Numbered from the stretch's first letter, positions 24,593 to 35,075 are shown. The stretch: 64,000 nucleotides of DNA from RGIG3528 sp045616485 (GCA_045616485.1 JAZLGU010000044.1:25711-89710), one strand, 5' to 3'. Notes: generated by a model not told the origin, from the sequence alone. Program-made: numbers and translations.

Positions 24593-26557
24593 CTATACAA
24601 TCCTCTTAAACATTTTATCCATCTGCTCCCTGGTATAGGAAATGGTAGTAGGTCTGCCATGAGGGCAGTGATACGGGTCCTCCAGAGTCAGCATATCTGC
24701 AATCAGCTTTCTGGCTTCAGCTTCCGGCAAAACGGTATTGCCTTTTACCGCAGCTTTACAGGATATGGTAGCTATACGGTCATTTAAAATATCAGGATTT
24801 TTATGGTCGCGATCTGACATAAGGCTGCCTATAACTTCCTTCATCATGGCATCCAGATCAATATCCACAAAATCAGCAGGAAGTCCTGTTACCTTTATAT
24901 CAGAAAGACCAAATTCCTCTATTTCAAATCCCATTCGGTTAAATACCGAAATATTGTTCATAACGCACTCTGCCTCACGGATAGAAAGGCTGACAATTTT
25001 AGCCGGAAAAATGGCCTGTGTCGCAAATTCCTCTTTTTCCCGCAGTCTTTTCATAGTGCGTTCATATAATACTTTTTCATGGGCAGCATGCTGATCAATC
25101 ATGAATACAGTATTGTCCATTTCTATAATCCAAAAAGTCCCCAGCACCTGTCCTACAATTCTAAATTCCTTTTCTCTCTCCTTATACAGGTCAGAAATAA
25201 AAGACTCCTGCACCGGATTTTCTATAACAGGTGCATTTTTAAATGCCCCAAAAAGCTCAGTCTCAATTTCTTCTGCCAGTACTTTAGGCTCTGCCTGTTT
25301 AACAGGCTCTTCAATCTTTACAGGCTCTACAGGCTTAAGAGGCTCTGCAGGCTTTACTGGCTCTGCCTGTTTTACCGGCTCTTCAACACTATATTTTTTA
25401 AGGCTGTCAGGTATGGCAACAGGTGTATTTTCAGGAGTTATAAGCTCTCTAATCGGTGTCTTCTTTACTTCAAAGGCTTCAGGCAGATGCTTTGTATTTA
25501 ATTCCTGTATCTTTTCTTTATGCTGCTCTACAGGGCTCTTGTCTTTTACTTCCTGATTGACAATCATGGTCTTACCTGCAAGAGCTTCTCTTACCGCATC
25601 ATAAATAAGTCTGTAAACAGCTTCATTTTCAGTGAATCTAAGCTCCAGCTTGGAGGGATGAACATTTACATCAAGGGTATCTGACGGCATATCAAGAAAA
25701 AGAGCACATACGGGATAACAATGCCCCATCATATAGCCCTTATAGGCATCCTCTATGGCATTACGAAGAACTGCACATTTTACAAATCTGCCATTGACAA
25801 AAAAGCCCTCCAGATTACGATTACCCCTGGAAACATAAGGCTTGGCTACAAGGCCTGTAAGCTGATAGGATCTAAGCTCATCTTTCATCTCTACATTAAG
25901 GACTGATTTAGCCATATCCAGTCCGTAAAGCTCCATAAAAGTTTCTTTAAGCTTACCCTGACCGGCAGTATGAAGCTGTACTTTGCCGTTTACAATAAGC
26001 TTAAAAGAGATCTCCGGATGACACAGAGCCTGTTTTTCCACCATTTCGCAGACATAGCCTGCCTCAGTCCCCGGGCTCTTTAAGAATTTTCTTCTTACAG
26101 GAGTATTGAAAAACAGGTCTTTAACAAGAAAAGTAGTGCCATCAGGGCAGCCTGCCTCTTCCATTATCTTTTCATCGCCGCCTTCAATGACATATCTCTG
26201 CCCCATAAAAGCATCTTTTGTTTTGGTTAAAAGCTCTACTTTTGAGATGCTGGCTATGGATGATAAGGCTTCACCTCTAAAGCCCAGGCTGCTGATAGAT
26301 AAAAGGTCTACAGCTGATTTAATCTTGGAAGTGGCATGCCTGTAAAAAGCTACTTTTATATCAGAAGCTTCAATACCGGATCCATTATCTGTAACCCTTA
26401 TTAAATCAATGCCACCGTTTTTTATCTCTACAGTAATGGCGCTGGCTCCTGCATCCACGGCATTCTCCACCAGCTCCTTTACTACAGACTGAGGTCTTTC
26501 TATAACCTCACCTGCGGCGATCTGATCTATTGTATTTTTATCTAGGATGTTAATCAT
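24593..26557 (-). CDS. mutL: DNA mismatch repair protein MutL
   Basis: GHKL ATPase and nicking endonuclease of mismatch repair. N-terminal motifs are ELVENAVDAG, DNGSGI and SLGFRGEALSSIASIS. The interdomain linker (about 365-430) is a proline/glutamate-rich repeat (VKQAEP, VKPAEP, LKPVEP). The C-terminal domain keeps the DQHAAHEKVLYE metal motif and the CPHGRPT zinc-site motif, so endonuclease activity is expected, as in organisms without MutH. It lies 11 bp downstream of mutS. Confidence 0.97.
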   Translation of the reverse strand: MINILDKNTIDQIAAGEVIERPQSVVKELVENAVDAGASAITVEIKNGGIDLIRVTDNGSGIEASDIKVAFYRHATSKIKSAVDLLSISSLGFRGEALSSIASISKVELLTKTKDAFMGQRYVIEGGDEKIMEEAGCPDGTTFLVKDLFFNTPVRRKFLKSPGTEAGYVCEMVEKQALCHPEISFKLIVNGKVQLHTAGQGKLKETFMELYGLDMAKSVLNVEMKDELRSYQLTGLVAKPYVSRGNRNLEGFFVNGRFVKCAVLRNAIEDAYKGYMMGHCYPVCALFLDMPSDTLDVNVHPSKLELRFTENEAVYRLIYDAVREALAGKTMIVNQEVKDKSPVEQHKEKIQELNTKHLPEAFEVKKTPIRELITPENTPVAIPDSLKKYSVEEPVKQAEPVKPAEPLKPVEPVKIEEPVKQAEPKVLAEEIETELFGAFKNAPVIENPVQESFISDLYKEREKEFRIVGQVLGTFWIIEMDNTVFMIDQHAAHEKVLYERTMKRLREKEEFATQAIFPAKIVSLSIREAECVMNNISVFNRMGFEIEEFGLSDIKVTGLPADFVDIDLDAMMKEVIGSLMSDRDHKNPDILNDRIATISCKAAVKGNTVLPEAEARKLIADMLTLEDPYHCPHGRPTTISYTREQMDKMFKRIV

Positions 26558-26568
26558 AAATTATCCTT

Positions 26569-29241
26569 TTATCTGCATTTCTCCTGTAATTTGTAAAGGG
26601 AATTAAGAGCATCCAAAGGAGTCATGGCCTGAACATTTATATGCAAAAGCTCATTAATGACCTGCATATATTTGGAATTATCAAAGTCTTTTGTATCCTC
26701 TATCTCTACTTCCTTAGGCTCTTCAAAAAGAGAAAGCTGTCCGTCAAAAACATCGTCCTTTTTAGGCTTTTTAGGCTCTTCAATAGTGCCCAGCTGATTG
26801 TCAAAAATCTCTCCGGCATTTATGTCATTTTTCACCAGCTCTTCTGATATTTCAGTAGCACGACGAAGCACTTCTTCAGGGAGTCCTGCCAGTCTTGCCA
26901 CCTGGATACCATAGCTCTTGTCAGCTCCGCCTCTTATAATTTTTCTAAGGAATACTATAGAGTCTCCCTGCTCCTTAACGGCGATGCAGAAATTTACTAC
27001 TCCTTTAAGTCGGCCCTCCAGCTCTGTAAGCTCATGATAATGTGTGGCAAAAAGGGCCTTGGCTCCCAGCTTTTTGGTATCTGCGATGTGCTCTACTACA
27101 GCCCAGGCAATGGAAAGGCCATCATATGTGCTGGTGCCTCGTCCTATCTCGTCCAGGATAAGCAGGCTTTTCTTAGTGGCATTTTTTAGAATATTTGCCA
27201 CTTCGTTCATTTCCACCATGAAAGTGGACTGACCACTGGCCAGATCATCAGATGCACCTACTCTGGTAAAAATACGATCTACTATACCTATCTTGGCAGA
27301 GGTCGCAGGTACAAAGGATCCCAGCTGTGCCATCAGTACGATTAACGCTGTCTGTCTCATGTATGTAGACTTACCAGCCATATTGGGGCCTGTAATAACA
27401 GCTATTCTGCTATCATTGCCATCAAGGTAGGTATCATTATCAATAAAAAGGTCATTTACTATTAACTGCTCAACTACAGGATGTCTGCCGCCCTTTATGG
27501 ATATAACTGAGTCATCCGTAATGGTGGGGCGTACATAATTGTTGGTGGTAGCTACTTTGGAAAGAGCGCATAAAAAGTCTGTAACAGCTATGGCTCTGGC
27601 TGAAGACTGAATACGAAGCACACATTTAGCCACTTCATCCCTAAGCTCTTCAAAAAGATTGTATTCCAATGAGAAAAGTCTGTCCTCAGAGCCTAAAATA
27701 GCTTCCTCAATTTTCTTAAGCTCTTCATTGGTATAACGCTCTGCTCCTGCCAGAGTCTGCTTTCTGATCCAGCTTTCAGGTACCAGGTCTTTAAAAGAAT
27801 TTGTCACCTCAAAATAGTAGCCAAATACCCTGTTATACTTAATTTTAAGATTTTTTATGCCGGTAGCTTCCTTTTCCCTGACTTCCAGCTCCATAAGCCA
27901 GTTCTTGCCATCTGTTTTGGCCAGTCTCAGTCTGTCTACTTCTTCGTTGTAGCCGGTCTTTATTATGCCACCTTCTTTTATCTGAATAGGCGGCTCTTCA
28001 TTTACGGCATTTTCTATAAGCTCTGCCAGATCCTTAAGCTCATCTATTTCTCCGCAGGTCTTTTTTATAAGCCCGGACTTCATTTCAGATAAAAGACTCT
28101 TGATAAAGGGGAGCATTTTTAATGAAGTGGCCAGAGCTATCATATCTCTGGGATTGGCTGTGCGGTAGGAAATCTTACTCATAAGCCTTTCCAGATCATA
28201 AATGGCATCCAGATACTCTCTAAGCTCTTCCCTTATCATGGCATTATTATTAAGATTTTCAATGGCATCTAAACGCTCATTAATCTCGCTTTTCTTAATA
28301 AGCGGCTGCTCTATATAGTTCTTAAGGAGTCTGGCTCCCATAGCTGTTTTGGTTTTATCCAGGACTCCGAAAAGTGAACCTTTTTTCAGCTTTTCACGCA
28401 TAGTCTCAGTAAGCTCCAGATTGCGTCTGGTAGATGCATCAATAATCATGAAGCGGCCTACAGAGTATGTCTCCACTCTTGTAATATGTAAAAGTGAATT
28501 TTTCTGAGTATCAAAAAGGTACTTAAGTAAAGCACCTGATGCAAGCTTAGCCATGGAAGTCTTAATACCAAGATCCACTGAGCTTTGATTAAAGTGTCCG
28601 CTTATCTCCTGCTCACATATCTCGTCATCAAATATATAATCTTCCAAAACAGATATGAATATATTCATTTTGGACTTTAATTCGTCTAAATTAAGGCCGG
28701 ATACTATACAGGATGAATTACATATTATCTCAGAGGGAGCAAATTTCACTATCTCATCCATACATAGGGGCAGGCTGTCTACTTCTGTTACCAGGAAATC
28801 ACCTGTAGCCACATCTGTAGTAGCTATACCGAATTTGCCATCCACAAAAGCAATGCAGGTAAGATAATTGTGAGCACTTAAATCTTCGTTTTTTGAAGAA
28901 GTATTAGTACCCGGAGTTACGATTCTGGTAACTTCCCTTTTTACCAGGCCCTTTGCCTGCTTTGGATCCTCTACCTGTTCACATATTGCCACTTTATATC
29001 CCAGTGATACCAGCTTGTCCAGGTAGGTATCTACTGCATGAAAAGGAATGCCACACATAGGGGCTCTTTCTTCCAGGCCACACATTTTACCTGTAAGAGT
29101 CAGCTCCAGCTCTCTGGAAGCCACCTTGGCATCTTCAAAAAACATTTCATAAAAGTCGCCCAGCCTGTAGAAAAGGATACAGTCCTTGTACTGTTCCTTT
29201 GTCTCCATATACTTTTCCATCATTGGCGATAATTCACCCAT
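26569..29241 (-). CDS. mutS: DNA mismatch repair protein MutS
   Basis: Mismatch-recognition ATPase, 890 residues. The mismatch-reading Phe-x-Glu is seen as FYEMFFEDA (residues 31-39), with APMCGIPFHAVDTYLDKL nearby. The ATPase has GPNMAGKSTYMRQ, the GQSTFMVEMNEVA signature, the Walker B LLILDEIGRGTSTYDG, and ALFATHYHELT. The last about 90 residues contain the beta-clamp-binding-type segment (QLSLFEE), which fits clamp coupling. It follows the membrane-bound MutS relative by nine bases. Confidence 0.97.
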   Translation of the reverse strand: MGELSPMMEKYMETKEQYKDCILFYRLGDFYEMFFEDAKVASRELELTLTGKMCGLEERAPMCGIPFHAVDTYLDKLVSLGYKVAICEQVEDPKQAKGLVKREVTRIVTPGTNTSSKNEDLSAHNYLTCIAFVDGKFGIATTDVATGDFLVTEVDSLPLCMDEIVKFAPSEIICNSSCIVSGLNLDELKSKMNIFISVLEDYIFDDEICEQEISGHFNQSSVDLGIKTSMAKLASGALLKYLFDTQKNSLLHITRVETYSVGRFMIIDASTRRNLELTETMREKLKKGSLFGVLDKTKTAMGARLLKNYIEQPLIKKSEINERLDAIENLNNNAMIREELREYLDAIYDLERLMSKISYRTANPRDMIALATSLKMLPFIKSLLSEMKSGLIKKTCGEIDELKDLAELIENAVNEEPPIQIKEGGIIKTGYNEEVDRLRLAKTDGKNWLMELEVREKEATGIKNLKIKYNRVFGYYFEVTNSFKDLVPESWIRKQTLAGAERYTNEELKKIEEAILGSEDRLFSLEYNLFEELRDEVAKCVLRIQSSARAIAVTDFLCALSKVATTNNYVRPTITDDSVISIKGGRHPVVEQLIVNDLFIDNDTYLDGNDSRIAVITGPNMAGKSTYMRQTALIVLMAQLGSFVPATSAKIGIVDRIFTRVGASDDLASGQSTFMVEMNEVANILKNATKKSLLILDEIGRGTSTYDGLSIAWAVVEHIADTKKLGAKALFATHYHELTELEGRLKGVVNFCIAVKEQGDSIVFLRKIIRGGADKSYGIQVARLAGLPEEVLRRATEISEELVKNDINAGEIFDNQLGTIEEPKKPKKDDVFDGQLSLFEEPKEVEIEDTKDFDNSKYMQVINELLHINVQAMTPLDALNSLYKLQEKCR

Positions 29242-29250
29242 TGTTAACTC

Positions 29251-30882
29251 CTACTTCCTCATGGCATTAGCTTCCGCATTTCTTGTAATTTCTTCGCTAA
29301 AGCCATATTTTTTCAAAAGTCTTATAGCATTACCGGAGTCTGAAGGACCTGGTAAAAGCTTATAAGTAAATACAATATCATCCCCGGATATATCTTCGGT
29401 AAAATGGTAATTGTCGTATAAATCTGCACATTTCTCGCAAAGCTCAATATCGTGAGATGCAGCAAAAATAAGCTTATTGCTGTCGGCAAAGGCTGATAAA
29501 ACTGCTATGTTTGCTGCGATTCTTTCAACTGTGTTGGTCCCCTTAAACAGCTCGTCCGTAAAGCCTATAACAGGTATAGCTACATCCTCATCAAGGATAC
29601 GCTTTACTGATTTAATTTCTGCAATGTAGTAGCTGTCACCTGTTATAATATTGTCCTTTACAGCCATGGAAGTAAGGACCTTACAGTAGGATGCTCTAAA
29701 GCTTTTTGCCGTACAGGTATGAATAGTCTGGGCATAATAGAGATTTATGGCTACTTCCTTAAGAAATGTGGACTTACCTGATGCGTTGGAGCCGGTAATA
29801 AGCATACCCTTATGAACATTAATGTCCTGACTTACAGGCTGCTCCAAAAGAGGATGATATAATTCATCTGCTTCCACAAAAGGCTTGTCAGACACTACAA
29901 GCTCAGGCTGACAGTAAAAGGGCAGATTCTCTCTATAGGCAGTAATGCTTATCATGGAATCAATATATCCTGCTGTCTCATAAAGCATAAATATATCATC
30001 CAAACATTTTTTTGCATTATTCAGGGAAAGATTAAAGAGAATAAGGTCTATATGCAAAATCATATTAAAATAATCCAGCACCATCGTTAGCATATCTCCT
30101 GAAAAAGAGATACGTACAAAGCCCATACATTTTCTGAAGGTGGTAGTGGCCTTTAATGACTTTCTGATATCCTCATTTTCTTCCGAAAGAATATTCAGAT
30201 TCATGGCCGCAATTTTTTCAGTAGCTTCGCACATGTTGGCCGCCTGGGAAAAGGCAGTCATATAGTCTCTCACCTGGCTTTTTCGCATATAATAAGTAAT
30301 TACGTTAACAAAAAGAAAGATGACGCTAAGGGCCACGCCATATTTAATGCTAAAAGGAATAAGCACTATAGATGCTATTATACCAAGAGCGCAGAAAACA
30401 TGTAAAAAGGTGGAATCCTTCTTCATCTCGTCAATTTTTGAAAGAGATGCATACATGGAAGCATATTTATTCTTTTTTATATGCATAAGCTGGTACTGAA
30501 GCTCGGTACGGATATCGGCCTTTTCCTTGAAGAAGCCAAAGAGACCTTCTCTTTTTTCCAGTTCAGTCTTATCAAAAACAGGCCTCCGAAGGAGGGAGTA
30601 AAGGTACTCTTCTCCGGGGGCCGAGGTAGTATGATTTATACGATTGTAAAGGTCGTAAAAATTAATATCATTGGCTGTAATATCATCCATTAAAGCACCG
30701 CTTATGCTTTCGGAGAATATCGCCACTCTGTCCAGCTCTTCAGAAGTTTTTTTATACTCACAAGGCTTTGCGAAGTCCTGTAGGAGCTTCGCTTTCGCCT
30801 TTTTCTTGTCATTTACTCTGTCATAAACCGCTTTTATCAGCAGGAAAACCATTCCTGCGATTAAAAGGTATACTAACCACAT
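29251..30882 (-). CDS. Membrane-anchored MutS-family ATPase
   Basis: A 543-residue MutS relative without the mismatch-binding domain. It begins with a membrane segment (residues 2-18) and has a second pair of hydrophobic segments around 165-205. A helical lever/core region follows. The C-terminal ABC-type ATPase has GSNASGKSTFLKE (Walker A, about 365), GFTDELFKGTNTVERIAAN in place of the usual DE-GRGTST Walker B/signature, and AASHDIELCE. The hydrophobic segments imply work at the membrane rather than in ordinary mismatch repair. Its function is unknown. It directly precedes mutS-mutL and probably shares their transcript. Confidence 0.82.
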   Translation of the reverse strand: MWLVYLLIAGMVFLLIKAVYDRVNDKKKAKAKLLQDFAKPCEYKKTSEELDRVAIFSESISGALMDDITANDINFYDLYNRINHTTSAPGEEYLYSLLRRPVFDKTELEKREGLFGFFKEKADIRTELQYQLMHIKKNKYASMYASLSKIDEMKKDSTFLHVFCALGIIASIVLIPFSIKYGVALSVIFLFVNVITYYMRKSQVRDYMTAFSQAANMCEATEKIAAMNLNILSEENEDIRKSLKATTTFRKCMGFVRISFSGDMLTMVLDYFNMILHIDLILFNLSLNNAKKCLDDIFMLYETAGYIDSMISITAYRENLPFYCQPELVVSDKPFVEADELYHPLLEQPVSQDINVHKGMLITGSNASGKSTFLKEVAINLYYAQTIHTCTAKSFRASYCKVLTSMAVKDNIITGDSYYIAEIKSVKRILDEDVAIPVIGFTDELFKGTNTVERIAANIAVLSAFADSNKLIFAASHDIELCEKCADLYDNYHFTEDISGDDIVFTYKLLPGPSDSGNAIRLLKKYGFSEEITRNAEANAMRK

Positions 30883-30902
30883 ATCTAATCCCCTTTTATA
30901 AA

Positions 30903-32114
30903 TCAGTCGTTAATTATTCTACCGTAATACATCTTGTATGGCGAAATAAAATCAATATCGGAAATACCGATGCCCTGGGTATTGGTAGAAGAATGAATAA
31001 TTCTGCCTACACCATCATCATCTTTTCCCAGATAAATTGCTACATGGAAAACCTTGGTCTTATTGGCATAAAATACCAGATCTCCCGGCTTTAAATCACT
31101 TCTGTTAATCTTTTTGAATGACTTCTGCATATCTGCAGATACTCTGGGCATTTTGTCCAATGGAGTAAGATACTTTCTATATCCCGAATTATTTTTATAT
31201 ACATTGTCAAAAACGTATCTCACAAAACCTGAACAGTCAACGCCCTTGCTGGGAATATTACCTCCCCACAAATATCCTGTAGGCTTTCCACTGCTGTCCT
31301 TAAGGCCTTTTACCTTAATACCCAGATATTTCATAGCTTCCTCGCAGATAGCTACTCTTACATCACTTACATTGGTACCGAATTTATAATACTTTTCAGC
31401 CCACTGCAGCTCATATTGCAGAGCTACATAGTCAAGAGAAACATAGCCTACTTTTTCAGTGTCATTGGTATCGGATTCCAGGACTACTTCTACCCACAAT
31501 TTATGCTTATCTTCGCTTTTATTTACTACCAAAGCCCTTGAAACTGCCATCTTTTCTCCGGCTTTAACCTGAGTAATCATGTCTGAAGACACAGATGGCT
31601 CTTTTCTTACATTAAGCGCATTAACATTCTTCTTTACTACAGCATAAAGGCTCTTAAGCTCATCAGCTTTTTCCTGAGCATCAGCTCCTGTAAGCAGCCA
31701 CTTGGCACTGACAAAGCCTGTAAGCTTACCGGACTGAACTTCGTACCACTCTTCATTTTCTCCTGAGCTTTTAACAATCACGGGATTAGTATTTTTAATA
31801 ATAACAGCAGCATTGGGATAGAGAATACCTACTTTGTTATTACTTGTACCTGCTTTGGCTCTGATATTTAAAAGGCTTGTAACATTGGCAATAGCCACAT
31901 TTTCATTGTAATTATTGGTGGCCTCAACTAAAAAAGGTACTTGACCCTCTTTTTCTTCTTCACTGTAGTACTTTTCAATGCCTTCGGATATGCCAGCCAG
32001 TCCCAGAGAGCCCTTTATTTCCTCACCAAAAACAGCCCTCGTCTTATTCACGGAGAATAAAATGAAGGCTAACATACATCCTAAAAATACTTTACCAAAC
32101 AAATGCTTACTCAA
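30903..32114 (-). CDS. Secreted SH3/NlpC-P60 cell-wall hydrolase
   Basis: Predicted exported peptidoglycan endopeptidase of 403 residues. The start is a TTG behind GGGG. A signal peptide spans about residues 1-30. Two bacterial SH3 domains follow (about 55-145, with LLNIRAKAG; about 150-235, with ALNVRKEPS). The C-terminal NlpC/P60 domain has the catalytic Cys in SKGVDCSGFVRYVFD and the His in VFHVAIYLG, with IIHSS nearby. These enzymes cut D-Glu-diaminopimelate stem peptides. The mature protein probably binds the wall through the SH3 domains. Confidence 0.93.
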   Translation of the reverse strand: MSKHLFGKVFLGCMLAFILFSVNKTRAVFGEEIKGSLGLAGISEGIEKYYSEEEKEGQVPFLVEATNNYNENVAIANVTSLLNIRAKAGTSNNKVGILYPNAAVIIKNTNPVIVKSSGENEEWYEVQSGKLTGFVSAKWLLTGADAQEKADELKSLYAVVKKNVNALNVRKEPSVSSDMITQVKAGEKMAVSRALVVNKSEDKHKLWVEVVLESDTNDTEKVGYVSLDYVALQYELQWAEKYYKFGTNVSDVRVAICEEAMKYLGIKVKGLKDSSGKPTGYLWGGNIPSKGVDCSGFVRYVFDNVYKNNSGYRKYLTPLDKMPRVSADMQKSFKKINRSDLKPGDLVFYANKTKVFHVAIYLGKDDDGVGRIIHSSTNTQGIGISDIDFISPYKMYYGRIIND

Positions 32115-32159
32115 ACCCGATACCCCTTCCAGTGTTTGATTTTCTACTTTAGTAGTATT

Positions 32160-33287
32160 CTATTTTAATTTAAAGGACATGTATACCGGCTCGTGATCAG
32201 AATACTTAAAGCCTTCGTACATGTTTTCGTATTTTAATATTTCCACATTGTCAGAAACTATAAAGCCATCCAGAATAAATACCTTTGTAATGCCCTCTGT
32301 ATAAGGCGCATCATTATCACGCCCTGTAGGTGGCAGTTTCTTTTTGTCATATTTATCCATGGCAAAGGACAGAAACTTAGGTAATTCTTTCCTCGGGAAA
32401 GGATAGGCCCAGGTACTGTAAGGCTCTTCATCCTCATCTAAAGATAAGTCATGATTAAAATCTCCGCCGCAGATTATATAATTGCCGCAGAGATATTCAT
32501 TAGTCATATCATCAATCAGCATTTTAAGCTGACCCTCACGCACAGAATCATCACTGCCATAGGCAGAAAGATGAATATTGTATAGGCATAAGCTCTTGCC
32601 GCCATCGACAGGAATCTTGGATACTGAATAGCATCTGTCCAGGTCAAAAAATTTGGTAATGGAGTCCATAATAGGCAGCTCCATTCTTTTGGCCTCGCTC
32701 ATAGGCAGCTTGGAAAAAGTACCTATACCTGCAGTAATAGTGCCATGAGGCTGATAAATAGGGATAACGTAGTAAGGAGACTTGTAAAGATTATATGCAA
32801 AGCTGTAGTAATATCCCATCATCTTTGAATTCATATAATCCAGCTGATCTATATGATAAGATCTGGTACTATCCCTGTCTATCTCCTGAAATATAATAAA
32901 ATCAGGATCTTTAGAAAGAACCTTGTCCAAAAGTCCGTCTATATTTTTATAGACATCCTTTCTGGAGAAAGCCCAGGACTCATGCCCGCCATCCATAAAG
33001 AAATCAAAATCATCAGAATATGCACCAAAGCCTAAATTGGCAGTCATTATACTATAAGTCTTACCTAAGCTAAGCCCGGCATCAGAAGCTACACCGCTCT
33101 GATACTCTAAAGAAAGCTCCCTGTCTCCCAAGCGGTTAAAGGTAAGGTAAGCATAGCCTACATAGCCGCCTGCCAAGCCTGTAAGTACAGCAAGTACAAT
33201 AAGTACAATCTTTAATGCAAGTAGAAATTTATTCTTTTTCTTATTAACTTTTTTCCTGTTAACCTTTTTCCTGCTTTTCTTATTCAT
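32160..33287 (-). CDS. Membrane-anchored endonuclease/exonuclease/phosphatase-fold protein
   Basis: A 375-residue protein from the ATG at 33287 (an in-frame TTG at 33296 is possible). A very basic cytoplasmic start (KKSRKKVNRKKVNKKK) precedes one membrane segment at about 22-45, so the catalytic domain should lie outside. EEP motifs are present: IIFQEIDRD (metal Glu), GGDFNHDL, and the C-terminal SDHEPVYM. Known EEP members cleave DNA, inositol phosphates or sphingomyelin; the substrate here cannot be told. It is 45 bp upstream of the NlpC/P60 gene. Confidence 0.87.
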   Translation of the reverse strand: MNKKSRKKVNRKKVNKKKNKFLLALKIVLIVLAVLTGLAGGYVGYAYLTFNRLGDRELSLEYQSGVASDAGLSLGKTYSIMTANLGFGAYSDDFDFFMDGGHESWAFSRKDVYKNIDGLLDKVLSKDPDFIIFQEIDRDSTRSYHIDQLDYMNSKMMGYYYSFAYNLYKSPYYVIPIYQPHGTITAGIGTFSKLPMSEAKRMELPIMDSITKFFDLDRCYSVSKIPVDGGKSLCLYNIHLSAYGSDDSVREGQLKMLIDDMTNEYLCGNYIICGGDFNHDLSLDEDEEPYSTWAYPFPRKELPKFLSFAMDKYDKKKLPPTGRDNDAPYTEGITKVFILDGFIVSDNVEILKYENMYEGFKYSDHEPVYMSFKLK

Positions 33288-33331
33288 ATACCCCAAAGCC
33301 CTTATCGAGCCTTATTATCCCCATATTTATA

Positions 33332-34342
33332 TTAGTCCCAGGATAAGCTGTAATGCTCTATACGCTTATCTCTGGAGAACAGATCCTTAACTGCCTGTTT
33401 TGTATCTTTATTTTCAAAAAGAATCAGATTGATCTGCTCCACAATAGGCATTTCCACATCATACTTGTCTGCCAGCAGCTTGGCAGCCTTGGCGCAGTAA
33501 ACACCCTCCACCACCTGACCTACTTCCTTTAAGGCTTCCTCACAGGTCATGCCCTGTCCCATCAGATAGCCTGCATTACGATTTCTGGAATGCTTACTGG
33601 TACAGGTAACAATAAGGTCTCCAATACCTGAGAGTCCGTTAAAGGACTCAGCTTTGCCGCCCATTTTTATACCCAGGCGGGATATCTCTACTATTCCTCT
33701 GGTCATAAGAGCAGCCTTGGCATTATCTCCAAATCCCATACCGTCAGTAATGCCGGCAGCCAGAGCAATAACATTTTTCAGAGAGCCACCAAGCTCAATA
33801 CCTAAAACATCCGGGCTGGTATATACTCTGAAAAAATCATTCATAAAAGTGTCCTGAATAAGGCGGGCTGTTGCCTCCCTTTCAGCTCCTATTACTATAG
33901 TAGTAGGCATCTTTAATGACACTTCCTCAGCATGAGTAGGACCTGAAAGCACACATACCTGGGCATCACTAAGCTCATCCTTTATAACATCGCAAAGTGT
34001 GAAAAGAGTACTCTCTTCAATACCCTTGGCCACATTGACAATAATCTGATCCTTGGGAATAAGTCCCTTAAGCCTGTTAGCTGTCTTACGAACAAAAATA
34101 GATGCTACCGCAAATACTATAATCTCCGGCTGTTCTGACAAAGCATCATCAATATCAGCAGTAAGCTTTACGGAATCAGGTAAAACAGCACCGGGCAGAT
34201 TCTTAATAGCAGCTCTGTCAGCCTTAAGTCCTTCTATTTCTTTTGCTACAGCACTCCAAAGTGTAACCTTGTGTCCATTTGTAGCCAGTAATATTGTAAG
34301 AGCTGTACCCCAGGTACCTGCTCCCAAAACAGTTATATTCAT
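33332..34342 (-). CDS. gpsA: Glycerol-3-phosphate dehydrogenase [NAD(P)+]
   Basis: Makes sn-glycerol-3-phosphate from dihydroxyacetone phosphate for phospholipid synthesis. The Rossmann motif VLGAGTWGTAL is at residues 4-14. NVAKGIEE, SGPTHAEEV and the catalytic-lysine block GGSLKNVIALAAGI follow. The 336-residue length is normal. plsY, which uses the product, lies 22 bp upstream in the same operon, so two steps of early lipid synthesis are together. Confidence 0.97.
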   Translation of the reverse strand: MNITVLGAGTWGTALTILLATNGHKVTLWSAVAKEIEGLKADRAAIKNLPGAVLPDSVKLTADIDDALSEQPEIIVFAVASIFVRKTANRLKGLIPKDQIIVNVAKGIEESTLFTLCDVIKDELSDAQVCVLSGPTHAEEVSLKMPTTIVIGAEREATARLIQDTFMNDFFRVYTSPDVLGIELGGSLKNVIALAAGITDGMGFGDNAKAALMTRGIVEISRLGIKMGGKAESFNGLSGIGDLIVTCTSKHSRNRNAGYLMGQGMTCEEALKEVGQVVEGVYCAKAAKLLADKYDVEMPIVEQINLILFENKDTKQAVKDLFSRDKRIEHYSLSWD

Positions 34343-34364
34343 ATCTATAAACCAAAACCTTTAT

Positions 34365-35075
34365 TTATTTATTTTTCTTTGGACCAAAAGAAAATCTGTT
34401 CTCGTTATGATTTTTAAGTCTCTTAATATTGCTTCTGTGATTATATACACAAAGCACCGTAAATATCCAGGTAAAGCAGGACATGGCAATCCATATATTT
34501 TGATTAAAAGAGCCATAATCAAAAATATCACCATGACCGCCATAGCTAAAGTAGCCCTGAACAAGTACAAAAAGAGGGAAAAGTAAGGATGCTACCATGG
34601 AGGCAATACTCATATACTTTGTAATAAATATGGTAAGGGCAAAAATGGCAAATCCGCCTACTGCCAGCCTCCAGTCATATAAAAGCATGCAGGCTCCCAT
34701 ACAGGCCACTCCCTTTCCACCTTTGAATTTAAGATAAAAAGGAAACATATGACCAAGTACAGCGCCAAAGCCTACCAAAAGTACCAGGAGCTGATTCATC
34801 TGAGACATGGCCGGATACTGCTGGAAGAATAAAAATCTAACCAGCAAAATAGGCAGCATAGTCTTAAACAGGTCAATAAACAGAGTAATAAATCCGGCTT
34901 TAGGCCCCATTACTCTAAGAACATTTGTTGCTCCTGTATTGCCACTTCCCTGATGCTTGATATCAACATTGCCTTTTTTGGCTACTATCGTACCTGATGA
35001 AAAACATCCGCATATATAGCCTATAACAATACAGAAAATCACCTGTAAAGGAATCATATCAATAAACAACTGCAT
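34365..35075 (-). CDS. plsY: Glycerol-3-phosphate acyltransferase PlsY
   Basis: Membrane acyltransferase that transfers acyl from acyl-phosphate to glycerol-3-phosphate. It has several hydrophobic segments and the three family motifs: SGTIVAKKGNVDIKHQGSGNTGATN, then GHMFPFYLKFKGGKGVA, and a YMSIASM segment. The length of 236 is slightly above average because of a basic C-terminal tail. Its ATG overlaps the der stop codon by one base. Confidence 0.95.
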   Translation of the reverse strand: MQLFIDMIPLQVIFCIVIGYICGCFSSGTIVAKKGNVDIKHQGSGNTGATNVLRVMGPKAGFITLFIDLFKTMLPILLVRFLFFQQYPAMSQMNQLLVLLVGFGAVLGHMFPFYLKFKGGKGVACMGACMLLYDWRLAVGGFAIFALTIFITKYMSIASMVASLLFPLFVLVQGYFSYGGHGDIFDYGSFNQNIWIAMSCFTWIFTVLCVYNHRSNIKRLKNHNENRFSFGPKKNK

